From Angiostrongylus vasorum (taxonomy: Eukaryota > Nematoda > Chromadorea > Rhabditida > Metastrongylidae), in NCBI GenBank assembly GCA_018806985.1, contig JADANN010000423.1, forward strand, positions 186,001 to 250,000: a stretch of 64,000 bases of DNA. The letters run 5' to 3'. How positions within the stretch are numbered: the stretch's first letter is position 1; each line of letters opens with the position of its first letter. The notes below the pieces were generated by a model. That model was not told where the DNA came from. It saw only the letters and a program-made list of their open reading frames with translations, and did not search any database. Of this stretch, positions 1-10,464 are shown piece by piece. A program made the position numbers and the translations under genes.

Positions 1-129
1 ATGCATTTCAACTGCTTCGGAGCACCTATCGAAGAATTTCAAGTCGACATAGCTGGAGAAATGGATGCCTTACAATTTGAGGCACACCGCACTATCGTGG
101 TTCTCTCATATGTCGCGTAAACAAAGTTT

Positions 130-350
130 CAGAGGTTGAACCAGATGCTCATCCAGACCTATCTTCTACCGATTACCATTTATTCCAGCAACTCGACAAT
201 TTTCTGTGAGAGAAATGCTTCAGTAACCAAGCCGAGGCCGAAGCTACAATGACTTCATCGCTTCCAGAACTCCAGAATTTAAGGCAGGTCGTATAAATAA
301 ACTTCTTTCGTGTTGGCAGAAATGTGTAGATGCGACTTCATTGCGACGAA
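130..350 (+). mobile_element. mariner transposase remnant (C-terminal part)
   Basis: The frame reads AHPDLSSTDYHLFQQLDNFL, then a stop, then EKCFSNQAEAEA. After a frameshift it continues NDFIASRTPEF and KLLSCWQKCVDA. This follows the end of mariner-family transposases: the P-Y-S-P-D-L-x-P-x-D-Y-H-L-F segment with the last catalytic Asp, then R-W-Q-K. An internal stop and a frameshift make it non-functional. No terminal inverted repeats were identified. The first 130 bases may be more of the same element but could not be aligned by eye. Confidence 0.75.
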
Positions 351-434
351 TAAAGTTTATTCTAAGATGAGATATACCTCTTTAAAGATACAGGTTTGAA
401 TTCTTCATTAATTTCTGAGAAACCTAATAATACA

Positions 435-640
435 AAGAATATCTCCCACGTCCGACTTTCTATTAACCCCGGCATTGATTGAATAATTCTTTCTAGTTCT
501 GTTTAGCAAACACGAGGTGTTATTTTATTTCTTTATTTACGTACAAGCTGACGTTTCGGCGGATTTCGTCTTCCTCAGAGCCTGGAAAGGTCATGGAATA
601 TCTTCTACTATATGAAGGAATAAAAGGGGTCTATTAAAAT
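435..640 (-). mobile_element. Penelope-like element terminal fragment
   Basis: This is the minus-strand copy of the PLE end that recurs in the window: the block CACGAGGTGTTATTT, then the GACGTTTCGGCGGA...CTTCCTCAGAGCCTGGAAAGGTCA motif. The outer edge (CCGACTTTCTATTAACC) is also found at 53.56 kb. It faces a plus-strand PLE fragment directly to the right, giving a head-to-head arrangement. Confidence 0.65.
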
Positions 641-644
641 TAAA

Positions 645-1215
645 AACCAAATAGTCCACTAGGTGCGCATAGGATGCAGAAACACAAAGGAGAAGATTTT
701 GAAGTGGGAGTGAGTATCCTTATGCAGAAATCGAAAATCAGCACGTAAAACCCTTGGAGCGTTTTGGATTAATTCCAAAATTTCAAAAAATGAACCGCAA
801 GGAGAAGTGTCCTGTCATCATGCGTGACCTAGCGCCATCCTTCAGGCTGATCCAGTGACGTGACACATGCACAGTCCTCGCCCATGTATTTCTCTGTGCG
901 GCTGCTATCCACCAACTAATTGTAATATTTACAACGAATAAACTGTTGGTGTTTAAATGAGGCTGTTTCTTATGCGAATGCAGATATTTGTTAAGTTTTA
1001 TCTGCTAGGGTTATGAAAGTGTTTGATAAGTGTCTGTGTAGATGGCATGTCAGTTTGACCTTTGCAAGCTCTGAAGAAAGCGGAACGCCAAGACGTCAAC
1101 TATTGTATCCTAATAAATTCCATAATACCAACCTCGTGTTTGCTTATTGAAGGAAAACATCGAATTATCAATCAATGCTGAGGTTAATAGAAAGTCGGTC
1201 TTGGGAATAAAGGGT
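645..1215 (+). mobile_element. Penelope-like element 3' fragment
   Basis: The fragment begins with decayed GIY-YIG-side coding sequence. Peptides such as MQKHKGEDFEV match the paralogous PLE at 6.4 kb (IQKHSGDDFEVKVNILAQET). The 3' non-coding part follows, with CTGAAGAAAGCGGAACGCCAAGACGTC at 1070-1096 and the CCTCGTGTTTGCTTA end block. Many stops and shifts. The pattern 'minus end, then plus 3' fragment' recurs near 53.6-54.06 kb. Confidence 0.65.
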
Positions 1216-1687
1216 CTACTTTAATTCATGGTGCAAGTGGCACTGACGCATCCGAAGCGGCTCGCATCCTTCGAAATCTGTGGCCGCATACGAAATGAAT
1301 TCAAGCGACCAAAATGCTGTGGGAACAAAACTGTTTCGTTGTGCTCGTTCCTGCAAATCGTCGAAAACAGCCTCTGCTGTTTCGCGTCTCTATAGTAAAC
1401 AAAGAATCGTTGCAAGACGTTGTCGTTGGACCACATCCTTTGCAACATCGGCGAGATTCCTATTTGATATAGAAGTCACCACATAGAAATCTATGTAATG
1501 CAAGGAAAAACCGAATAGTAATTCATAAGAGTCAAGGCATACTCTCCAAAATGGACACTCCTCTACGCATCGAAATCCATGCGTATGATTGCGGATGTTT
1601 GCTTAGATTTATCCTGTCCCAAACAACCTTGCACGAACAAAAAACTCGAATACAATAACGAAAGCATTTACAAAAGAATTTTCTTAC
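1216..1687. other. no recognised gene
   Basis: Short overlapping open frames exist on both strands, but none shows family motifs or paired splice signals. I see no repeat copy here that matches the other families in the window. Confidence 0.4.
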
Positions 1688-1771
1688 CAAAGGTAGTTGA
1701 CATAGCATTTTGCATACATACACCATTGATGCAATACTGTCCAACAGGACAAATAGCTCCAGTCAAACAAT
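1688..1771 (-). CDS. exon encoding four-cysteine module (copy 3)
   Basis: A strong acceptor (CATTTTCAG) precedes this 84-base exon and a canonical donor (GTAAGA) follows it. The frame reads [18 protein letters not shown] and then MQNAMSTTF. The cysteine pattern is C-x5-C-x5-C-x4-C with a G-Q-Y-C-x-N-G-x-C core. Both boundaries are phase 1, as in the related exons at 3.3 and 13.1 kb, so the module is a symmetric unit that can be shuffled or duplicated. Secreted nematode proteins often carry short Cys motifs of this kind, but I cannot assign a named family. The function is unknown. The complete gene model is unresolved because the flanks are filled with SINE and PLE remains. Confidence 0.6.
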
Positions 1772-1849
1772 CTGAAAATGAAGAACAGTGCCGAAAAAAA
1801 ATCATTCAAAACAAGGTTGTAGTACACAGAAATCATTTTTTTCCACAAA

Positions 1850-2115
1850 AATCAAGTTTCATCCATTTATTTCTAATTTGTACGACTTGCCTTCGTATCA
1901 ACTGGATAGGACCCAGTATTTTTTGCATTCCATTCGTTTCCTATTATGAATCACCCATGAAGGTTTTCGATTTTTTGCGTGTGGGTTCGGCTGCTAACTT
2001 TGATTTTTGCATTTGCTGTGAACATCTTTGAATGCGGGTCGAGTCGATTCTTTCTAGAGCACTGGATAGTCGGGCTAGAGTGCTCCCAGTTGGATTGCAG
2101 GAAGTGAACTGTTCA
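1850..2115 (-). repeat. SINE family B copy
   Basis: Contains the family B 3' region in inverse orientation: GCATTCCATTCGTTTCC, a TGTGGGTTCGGCTGCT-type segment and GTCGAGTCGATTCTTTCTAGA. The same order occurs at 4.7, 11.4, 33.6 and 50.7 kb on this strand and at 51.3, 52.5 and 55.6 kb on the other. The plus-strand open frame here is a by-product of the repeat. Confidence 0.55.
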
Positions 2116-2339
2116 CAGTTAAGTCTGGTACTAACTTCCCAACCACGAAGGGGGTGGAAGTCTTGCCTAATCAGGGGGCAGAGCCCTGCACCGTGTTAGT
2201 GATGAACTGCATCACTACCACTGTGGTATCCGCCCTGCACCACGGAGATTAGTGATATTGATTACATTTGTAATTTGTTGTAGTTCTAAAATTCGGTGGT
2301 TGTGATGTAGCTGGTAAGGAGAGCTGCATTAAACAAGTG

Positions 2340-2565
2340 TGTTGTTTGGTTTGGTGCCCATGGTGTCTACAAAATCAGCAGATTGGTGTCGGAATTTGTC
2401 TGAGAGGATTATTAAACAGTGACTTGAGACATCGGTAGGCTCTCAGAAGTTGTTACCTGGGCCAAATATCTTTTGGTTCGCCTTTACGATGGTTAATGGA
2501 GTCGAATGCATTGCGCATCCCTTGAAGGATTGGTCAATGCAGGAAGCTTCATCTTTTGCCCTATG
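2340..2565 (+). repeat. SINE family A copy, degenerate
   Basis: Weak but colinear match to family A: GGTGTCGGAATTTGTCTGAGAGGAT, CATCGGTAGGCT, then GTCGAATGCATTGCGCATCCC and the GAAGCTTCATCTTTT tail. The tRNA-like head is too decayed to read. Confidence 0.45.
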
Positions 2566-3296
2566 TGTAAAAATTAGGGCTGTTTTCCCTACATTGAAAT
2601 ATCTCTAATCGATTAGTTGCGAGTTCACATGAAGCCGAACCAAGTGCTGGCGGTTAGGGGTTTAATTACAAAATGGAGTTGATTATCATCTACTTGTGCT
2701 CAGCAGCAGAACGTGTTCCTATAACAGCAGCTATTGCTTCCATGCCTTTGATAGGCCAATTTAGAAACCAGCCTGTAAGGAGCTGCATAACAGCAGTCCG
2801 AGGATTTGTTCCACAAGATGATTCAAACTAACTCAATACTGTACAAACACAACAAACTATGCCTGAACATGCCCACTATTAGAAGGACTTTACTGTTATG
2901 AGTTCGTGTTGTCGCGCGATGATTTATGGGATTACACTTGGTAACAGCATCGATGTATTCTCACCGCACAAAACCAGAACGTCTGATAAAGTAAAGTGAA
3001 GACAAAAAGTACGTGTAAATAAATAATGGTCAGCTTTTTTACCGTGCTGATAATTGGATGTTTTCTGAGTGATTTTGTTAATCTGATCTACTAAGCTTTC
3101 TACCTTGTGGCTTCAACGAACGGAACTTAATAAATAGACCAGTTTAAGCTACAAACAAATAAAATGTTAATTAAAGAAGTTATTTTTAGTTGAGTATTTG
3201 AAACGAAAAGCAGAACTAAATTAACAAAGTATGAAGTAAGAAATTTTGAACTAGGCCGAAGATTTTCTGAAGAGGAAGTTAGTGCATGGAGCTCAC
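2566..3296. other. intergenic or intronic, nothing recognised
   Basis: No open frame with motifs, no clear splice pair and no match to the window's repeat families. It may be intron between Cys-module exons. Confidence 0.35.
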
Positions 3297-3413
3297 TTGT
3301 TTGAACTGGAACGATCTGACTACCGCTGTACGCAACATTACTTCGACTACAGAAACCGTTAACACAAATCTGACCGTTGAAACACTGTTGCATCAAGCTG
3401 CACGGTTGTGTTC
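3297..3413 (-). CDS. exon encoding four-cysteine module (copy 2)
   Basis: This 117-base exon has an acceptor TTCTATTCAG and a GTGAGC donor. The frame reads [20 protein letters not shown], then C and a Ser/Gln-rich stretch ([17 protein letters not shown]). The cysteine spacing is C-x5-C-x5-C-x4-C, with N-G-x-C at the end as in copies 1 and 3. It starts and ends in phase 1. It lies 1.5 kb upstream, in gene direction, of the 1.69-1.77 kb copy. The two could be consecutive exons of one secreted protein: the phases are compatible for direct splicing, giving two modules in tandem. Function unknown. Confidence 0.6.
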
Positions 3414-4664
3414 CTGAATAGAAATGTCTAAATTTTAATATCATTTGGTGGCTTTCTAGCCTCATCCGCTGTGATTCTCGTCAGTTTGATAGAAAACGGA
3501 AGTTGTCAAAGTGTTGAAGCTTCTCGAAATAAGTACTTTGGCTATCTAGGAGTGTGTGATTTTAAACTACAGTGTACAATGGGAAGTTTATTCCAAAGAC
3601 AAGATTCTCCAATGCTGAGAACGAGCCAAAAAAATTTTATATGGAAGCCGAGCTAAGAATTGGCCAGTGTCAGGAATTGCAGCCAGCCGCAGCTAACTTA
3701 TCCCCAAAGGATCGACATCTGCCTTTACTTAAGACCCCAACAGCGTTATCGATTCCTCATGAACCAGTTTCGTAATTGCTCGAAGTGATCCTAAGAGGGA
3801 ACTTCTTCTGTGGATTTGTTTTTTGGAAGTGTTCAACGTCAGAATAAGAAAAGGCAGTGAAAGCAAATTTGTGATTGCCCAAGAAGAAAAAACAAAGCTC
3901 GAGTAATACGAAACCATTAGGGATCCAAAAATTTTCTCAATACGACTAGCACATCAAAAAAGGCATGATAACATATTATGAGCCGTTTGGAAATGGAAAT
4001 GTGTTGAAAACGCCTCGATTCCTCTATCGAGAGCTTTGAGACCGTAGTCCACTACCGTAGTCAAATACTGTTTTAGAGGTGTGAAGAAGACTGAAGCTAG
4101 ATACGGAAACAAGTACCATGGGCTGAAAAGTAGGTGAGTGTTCATACTCAGAAAAGAAGAATTCCGGAGATATAGAGGACTTCGGACATCTTCATCCGGT
4201 CTAGGTAGGGTGATCGAAAGCGTTTTCATAACTGCTACTTGATTTACTTGCTCCGTTTCAAAAGATTATCTTATCGTGCACATTCATGAGCGCTGGATGT
4301 GAAACAACAATCTGATTAAACAACACTCTGACATCAGAAGGACCAACAAGGGTGTAAGGCCGTCGTAATACATAAGAACCCTTATCAAAACAGCCAACAT
4401 CACCTCTCACAAGTTATTCGCTGGGGGTAGAAATGAACAATGAACTTGCTCGATTGAGTTGAGAATGTAGTCGGGATTTGTATCAAATTTTTGCTTCACA
4501 GATGGCACCCTCATCTTTTCTAGTAGTACTGAAGTAGAGATGATTCAAGTGATTCAGCGAGAAAACTAGAAAGAAACGTATTTCATGCAGAACCCGTGAT
4601 GTAAAGGCAAACAAGTTCATATGGATGGTTTTCTGATTACAGTAGTCGCTTCAGTACTTTTAGT
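3414..4664. other. probable intron or intergenic region
   Basis: A minus-strand open frame at 3954-4229 contains a coding-like stretch (VVDYGLKALDRGIEAF) but lacks a convincing acceptor and donor. No domain was recognised. Nothing else can be supported here. Confidence 0.3.
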
Positions 4665-4965
4665 TACATTCATTTTATATGGTCTGTCTTCGAATACGTT
4701 GTTCCTATCCCATCACATCCTGCATTCGATTTGGTTCCTCGCATCTATCATTCACGAAAGTTATCTTTTTGCCTGTAGACTCGGCTGCCGCTTGAGGATT
4801 TCATCTCTTCTACGAATTTCGTTGAATACCTAGGGAGTTACCACGTGCATTAAACAGAGCGACTCGATTCGAAACAAGTCTAGTATCAATTTGCCCACAC
4901 CGGAGGAATGGCAGGCTTGGTTGAGACAAGGCCGGATGGAAAGAGCCGCCGTTTGGAATGGATGG
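4665..4965 (-). repeat. SINE family B copy with family A/B core
   Basis: Family B features read here: CATCCTGCATTCGATTTGGTTCCTCGCATC, then AGACTCGGCTGCCGCTTGAGGATTTC. The shared SINE core follows (ACAAGTCTAGTATCAATTTG and a CCGGAGGAATGGCAGGCTTGG head-side segment). The plus-strand open frame at 4621-4833 is mostly this repeat and should not be taken as a membrane protein. Confidence 0.55.
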
Positions 4966-5239
4966 TATCACTACACAACTTGCGCCAGTCGCGTTAGTCC
5001 AAAACCAGTAAGTCGAAAGTTTTGGTAAACAAAGTCTTCAACGACCAAAATTTTGCCAGGCAATTCGAAATTCTGTTGAGGTCGGCACGATCCATTTTGT
5101 TTCCTTTTGTTCTGTATACCATTCAAACGTTCAAGTAAGCATTTGCGTAAGAACGATGTGTTCACTAGTCGTTTAGCATTAAAAAGACACGTAGAAGCAG
5201 CCACGACAGACTCAAAATTTCCTCACTATTCTAACTAAA

Positions 5240-5485
5240 CGGTAAATAAAAAAAGTTAAGCACTGTGATGTCGACTACAGCCTCAGCTTAACTGGGTTCA
5301 TTGCTGATCCTGTTGACGGGTAATTGCTGATCGCACTGATCGATAGGAAACTAGCTGAGATACAGGCCGCATGGTGTGGTGGTAAACGCGTTAGCCTCGC
5401 AAAGGATAACAGCGTGTTTGTTCCTTTCCGCAGACACCTGCGGCCCGGAGCTTTTGCAAATATCTCAGCATCGTTTTCTTGTTCA
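5240..5485 (+). repeat. SINE family C copy
   Basis: Reads CAGCCTCAGCTTAACTGGGTTCATTG, then GCATGGTGTGGTGGTAAACGCGTTAGCC and GCGTGTTTGTTCCTTTCCGC, then GCAAATATCTCAGCATCG. TGGTGGTAAACGCG and the GTTTGTTCC segment lie where A-box-like and B-box-like pol III signals would sit. The same unit recurs in tandem at 56.1-56.6 kb. It abuts the PLE arm that starts at about 5485. Confidence 0.55.
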
Positions 5486-5860
5486 GCAATCGCGAGGTTG
5501 TTAAACAGCATACATTTACTTCCACAGAAAAACATAGTACAATACAACAGTAGCTGACGTTTCGGCAGTATCGCCTTCTTCAGAGCCTGGAAGGGTATAC
5601 TGACATACAATTTACTAGGCCAAACGCTTCAATGACACTTACAAAAAGACGGAAAAACTCTATGGTAATTACGTGGTCAACAGCTTCTCGAAAAAACTCA
5701 CCGCTTTTTTTACGTGCCTTCCAATGAGGAAGATTAGAACAGCTGATTATGGTCGCATAAGGTTGATGACTGCACCATCCCACATCAGAAATTGATGCGA
5801 ACATACGGGGTCAGGTCGCGTATGACCTCTGGGCATTCATCCCTGCTATTCACTGTAGGG
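5485..5860 (-). mobile_element. Penelope-like element, left arm of inverted pair
   Basis: This segment is an almost exact reverse complement of 6545-6930. Both arms give the peptide FASISDVGWCSHQPYATIIS and continue through the same 3' region. Each ends with the CTGAAGAAGGCGATACTGCCGAAACGTC motif (minus strand here, 5552-5590). The left arm keeps about 35 bases near 5820-5855 that the right arm lacks, so the arms are not a simple recent copy of one another. Confidence 0.8.
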
Positions 5861-6960
5861 TTTTTGGCATTTGGCTTCCCACCCTTCACACACAAAGAGG
5901 GCGCTTGTGAGAAACATGTTTCGAACAGCCACCTCTGTGTGCACAACCAGGGAACTAAAAGGAAGAATCGCGCGACTTGGCTCGGCAAATAGCCATCTCC
6001 AGTGGCTACGAAATAGTAACCCCACGAGATAAGTTTAGAAGGAGAGCGACGCGCCCTAGCGAAAGCACTTGGCCAAAAGAAAATCCCGTTTATGCTGCCC
6101 TTTATTAGCGATGAAGTAAGCGTAGCGATTAAACGATGCTTAAGAAGGGCAGGTCTAGAGGAATCGGTAGCGATAGTTGAAATACCACCGGCTACTCTAC
6201 GTCGTCAGTTGGTTCGTAACCGCCTGTATGACCGTCTATGTGCAAACAACAAAATTGCGTAATTTGTCCCCTAACGGTAGGGACGGTGATTGCATGAGCT
6301 CGGGTACGAGTTTATCTGATCTCCTGTAAGGCGTGCGGAGACGAATATATTGGCGAAAAGGGCAGGCCTTTGTGTATCCGTATAAAAGAACACCTAGATG
6401 GCAAACGAAAACCAAGACAAAGTACCCCACTAGGCACGTATAGGATACAAAAGCACAGCGGGGACGATTTTGAAGTAAAAGTCAATATCCTTGCGCAGGA
6501 GACTAGAACACCAGCGCGAAAACTTCTTGAGGCTTTTTGGATAGATACCAAAAAACCCTACAATGACCTGACCCCGTATGTTCGCATCAATTTCTGATGT
6601 GGGATGGTGCAGTCATCAACCTTATGCGACTATAATCAGCTGTTCTAATCTTCCTCATTGGAAGGCACGTAAAAAAAGCGGTGAGTTTTTTCGAGAAGCT
6701 GTTGACCATGTAATTACCATAGAGTTTTTCGTCTTTTTTGTAAGTGTCATTGAAGCGTTTGGCCTAGTAAATTGTATGTCAGTATACCCTTCCAGGCTCT
6801 GAAGAAGGCGATACTGCCGAAACGTCAGCTACTGTTGTATTGTATTGTGTTTTTCTATGGAAGTAAATGTATGCTGTTTAACAACCTCGCGATTGCTGAA
6901 CAAGAAAACGACGCATTCATATTCCAATGCCGAGGTTAATAGAAAGTCGATCCTGGGGAC
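5861..6960 (+). mobile_element. Penelope-like element with GIY-YIG region, decayed
   Basis: The plus strand carries the downstream half of a PLE. The region after the reverse transcriptase comes first (ISNGYEIVTPRDKF-like peptides near 5995-6030). At 6090-6240 it reads LPFISDEVSVAIKRCLRRAG and onward, almost identical to the PLE at 39.6-39.9 kb. A frameshifted GIY-YIG endonuclease part follows (GYEFI, YIGEKGRPLCIRIKEHLDGK). The 3' end has the conserved foldable motif at 6792-6830. A frameshift near 6250 breaks the Cys-x2-Cys zinc-binding segment, so the endonuclease is dead. Confidence 0.8.
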
Positions 6961-7045
6961 TATCTCAGCATCGTTATGGCTGCATCACATGTAATACGCT
7001 GCCATAAAGAATTGTAATAGGCAGTAAATAAAAATGTTAACATTC
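6955..7045 (+). repeat. SINE family C 3' fragment
   Basis: ATCTCAGCATCGTTATGGCTGCATCACATGTAATAC, then TAATAGGCAGTAAATAAAAATGTTAACATT, is the 3' end of family C as seen at 56.2 kb. It sits exactly at the PLE end. Confidence 0.5.
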
Positions 7046-7209
7046 GAAAAGTCGTTGAATCAGCACTGTTTTATTACAGTATTAAACTCGTAGTTTGTCG
7101 AAAGAAACTGGTCAGTTTTCTAAGAAAACAATTTCTAAGAAGTTACTAATAAGCACGTGAAATTCTATATGTTCGCTCACAATTAGTTATATGATGAAAT
7201 TTAACTCAC

Positions 7210-7297
7210 CACCCATTATACCGCCATCCCAATAAACCATAGACACCTACACCACCAACACCACCACCAAACGGTATGCCGCCTGCTCCGTACGCTC
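7210..7297 (-). CDS. Gly-rich exon of a putative secreted protein
   Basis: An exon of 88 bases is bounded by a CTTTCAATCTTAAG acceptor and a canonical GTGAGT donor. The frame reads AYGAGGIPFGGGVGGVGVYG and then LLGWRYNG. It begins in phase 1, the same phase in which the Cys-module exons end, and leaves in phase 2. The sequence is simple and Gly-rich, so the frame choice rests on the splice signals and the absence of stops. A second Gly-rich exon lies at 12.2 kb on the same strand. Gly-rich tails beside short Cys modules would suit an extracellular or antimicrobial-like peptide, but that is inference. Confidence 0.45.
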
Positions 7298-7504
7298 CTT
7301 AAGATTGAAAGATTAAACAAAAACAAAAGCTGTTTTTTGTTCTGTAGAGAGAAATCCACAGAAACTTCAATACATGAATGATCAGAAGTGTTCGGATCCA
7401 AAATACAGTAGAAAAAATTTTTCGCATCCCAAATGTTCGATGAATTTTGATGTTTTCTAAGCTTTTAACAGTGCAGGCTTTATTTAGGTAATTGTTCGAC
7501 CATC

Positions 7505-7905
7505 CACTGCTTAGCAAACACGAGGTTGTTATTATACAATTTATTAGGATACAATAGCTGACGTTTCAGCGGTTTCGCCCTTTTTCAGAGCCTAGAAAGG
7601 TCAAATTGACATGGGATCTCCTCAGCCAAACACTTTCATAACCCTAGCAGATAAAGCTTAACAAATAAATTTGCATTCGCATAAGAAACAGTTTCATTTA
7701 AACACCTACCGTTTATTCGTTGTAAGTTTTCCAATTAGTTCGTGGATAGCAGCCGCACAGAGTACATGGGCGAGGACTGTGCCTGTGTCAGGTCATTGGT
7801 TCAGCCTGAGGTACGGTACGAGGTCACGCGTGATGACAAGGCACTCCTCCTTGCGGTTCATTTTTGAATTTTTGGAACTAATCCAGAATGCTTCAAAGGT
7901 TTTAT
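7505..7905 (-). mobile_element. Penelope-like element 3' end
   Basis: Minus-strand PLE end: the CACGAGGTTGTTATTATACAAT block, the GACGTTTCAGCGGTTTCGCCC motif (7556-7594), then AAACACTTTCATAACCCTAGC and a decayed C-terminal coding part ending near TTGCGGTTCATTTTTGAATTT. It is probably the 3' end of the element whose RT lies at 8.4-9.9 kb, with other repeats inserted between. Confidence 0.65.
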
Positions 7906-8029
7906 GGTCTGATGTTTTCGATTATATTGACTATATTTCGATGTTTTCTATCTCCCCTGATTCCATAAGATAATCACGATGTACACAGCGGTAGCAAGTG
8001 AGATAGTAATCGGATGACCACAAAGATGT

Positions 8030-8195
8030 TGAAATATGAGCAAAACTTTGGACGTCAGCTGCGCTTCGAACACGCGATTACCCTCATCGGGTGCTCACGA
8101 GTTATCCACCACCTAACGGACGCTTTCGCGTTGCCTTTCTCTCGGACGTAATACCGTGCTGTGTAAAAAAGAATAGGCAATAAATGAAACTTAGG
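8030..8195 (-). repeat. SINE family C fragment
   Basis: GAGCAAAACTTTGGACG, GAACACGCGATTACC and GCCTTTCTCTCGG recall the inverted family C copies at 31.6 and 42.7 kb. It ends with GAATAGGCAATAAATGAAAC. It splits the PLE fragments on either side. Confidence 0.4.
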
Positions 8196-8389
8196 AGATT
8201 AGTAATCGGACACTTTCGAAAAAAAGGATATTATGTCTTACATAATGAATGATGATGGTTTTCGGTAGCTTGCAGTTTAGCTGAAATGATTTGGTATCCA
8301 GAGCGGACAGATGTTTCTGAATTATTTATGCTCGAAGATATAGTGGGTAATAAAGATTGACTTTGAGAAAATTAGGGGCATATTATGCC

Positions 8390-9900
8390 ATTTTCCGTTT
8401 TACACAGACGGTCATATAGACAGTTACGAACTAACTAGCTTAGAGTTCCCGCGGGTATTTCTACCACTTTTACCGATTTCTGTAGACCGTCCCTTCTTAA
8501 GCAGCGTTTTATAGCAGCACTTATTTCGTTCGAATTAAAGACCAAGAGGAATGGAGCCCATGTTTTCGCTAGAATTATAGTTCAGGGGCATCGTTTTGCT
8601 TCCTCACCTATCCCGAGGAGCCACAGTTTCGGAGCCATTAGAAATGGCTATTTGCAGCGCAAGTTTCCCTGATCCTTTCTTCCGCTCTCTTCCTTTGCAC
8701 ACGCTGGTGGCTGTTCGAAACGTGTTTCTTATTTTTTCTTTCTTAAGCGCCTTTTTCGTGTGACCAAGATACTTTTACTACTTCGCTTTCGGTACCACTT
8801 CGTAATGTAGCCATTTTCGGATAGGTTAATTTGGACGTTCAGAAATGGAAGCCAGTCTTCTTTCGGTTTCTCTCAGGGTGAACTTGATATACTCTGACTG
8901 TTCGTTAGACAACTTAAAGTATTTGTCCATCTCCTCTTTCGTGGAGCAGATGACAAAGCAGTCATCTATACATCTACAGTATAGTAATGGCCGGAGATCG
9001 GTTACTGGTGCTTCCACCTTAGACATAAAGGCAGTCTTAGTGCCCTTCGCTATCTCACTACCAACCCTGTAATTTGTACGCAGTATTTTCCAGACTATCT
9101 GAAGACCGAGCAGTTTGAGCAACCTTTAGCAAGACAATGAGCTACTGAATGGAGAAGCCACACATTTTTATTACTGTTTCGTGTTGCTGAAGAAGCTCGC
9201 GGACGGCTTGCATTGCGGAGTCATTCGACACGTTAGTGTAAAGTGCTTTAACGTCAAGGGGACTCCATAACGTACGCGCTTTAGGGACGCGCGTTACGCA
9301 AACCATCTAGGAACATTTGGGTGTTTGTTTGATGAGCTGGTATGTGCTTAAGCAACTGGGTGAGAATTGTGTTTATAAACCAAGCTATTCTATCGGTAGG
9401 CCCGTCTACAAAACGGATGATGGGTCTTACTTTGAAGGTGGAGAGCGCGGTAGACGCCAGATTATCAGTGGATACTAACTTATGGGTTTTTTATAAGAAA
9501 GTACAAAAGGGGGACATGTTGGCACTTCGATCTGAAGATGCGAAATGTCTGATGGTTTTAAACCCGCCGCGCGTGCCACTTTGACCCATTCGTTGTTCAA
9601 TTTTCCACACTGACCTTTGAATTCCTTATCGTTGATGAGCGATAAAGTGAAGCCTCTTGAAGTTTTTTTCGTTGTCGTAAAATCTAGCAGTAAGGGAATT
9701 GCTACAAACTCTCCATCCTTATCATTCACCCACTTATAGTCTGATAATCTTCGATTTTTATTAGTTCTCGAACCTGTCGCATGCCAGATTTTTGCGTTGC
9801 TGTAACGTTGGGACTAAATTTTCTCACAGATTTTCATTAAGAACGTCGAGTTCGGTTCGAAAATATGCGAAAGTTGGTATGTACTTCGACGTTGAGGTGT
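8390..9900 (-). mobile_element. Penelope-like element reverse transcriptase, decayed
   Basis: The minus-strand frame at 9475-9729 gives the N-terminal RT part (LNNEWVKVARAAGLKPSDIS, then CPPFVLSYKK, in place of the family's Y-L-x-K-T-H-K). The frame at 8826-9122 gives LLYCRCIDDCFVICSTKEEM, the catalytic Asp-Asp region, then NEQSEYIKFTLRETERR. At 8400-8540 it continues into the linker before the GIY-YIG domain. Stops and shifts separate the blocks. The copy is colinear with the one at 39.1-41.2 kb. Confidence 0.8.
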
Positions 9901-9954
9901 TGCTTTCTAAAGAACGCTGGATGGAAAAGAGGTGAAAGTAGTGCCCCTACCTCT

Positions 9955-10215
9955 TGTTGTTCATTTCTGTTTAGTGTTTGAATTCCAGCGTTGCTGTGGA
10001 GATTTATGTGTTAAATCTTATCTGGTAAGGTTATGAAAGTGTTTGGCTGAGTAGATTTCACGTCTTTTGATGTTCCCAGGCTCTGCAGAAGGAGAAACCG
10101 CCGAAACTTCGGTTATTGTATGCTAATAAATTCTGTGATACCAACCTCGTGTTTGCTTATCGAAGAAAAGCAGTGAATTTTCAGTCAGTGCAGAGTTTAG
10201 GGGAAATTTGGTCTT
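9955..10215 (+). mobile_element. Penelope-like element 3' end, opposite orientation
   Basis: A plus-strand PLE end: GGTTATGAAAGTGTTTGGCTGAG, the CTCTGCAGAAGGAGAAACCGCCGAAAC motif (10077-10115) and ACCTCGTGTTTGCTTA. It lies beside the minus-strand RT fragment, so this locus too has PLE pieces in inverted arrangement. Confidence 0.65.
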
Positions 10216-10464
10216 GGGAATCCTTCGAGTATTATTTGAGTTCGATAATGCTTAAATTTGAAACTCGTGAGAAGTTATTTGGTTACATAAATTGTTAAAT
10301 AATTAAGTATTATGGAAGAGTTCAGCTAAAAAAAGATCTTCGCTTAGGGACGATGGTTGTCGTGAAGGAAACCATTTTTGCTATTCTGCTCATTTTCTTT
10401 TCGCTTTATTAACAACTTGGTTTCATTTTAACAGCTGAAAAAATTTATGACGACGTTGCAAAAA

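Noticed and set aside
1579..2031. 150-codon plus-strand frame, the longest near the window start.
   Set aside because: It runs antisense to the Cys-module exon and then through a SINE B copy.
4621..4833. Hydrophobic 70-codon frame that looked like a membrane protein.
   Set aside because: Most of it is SINE family B, which gives similar peptides at 50.7 and 33.6 kb.
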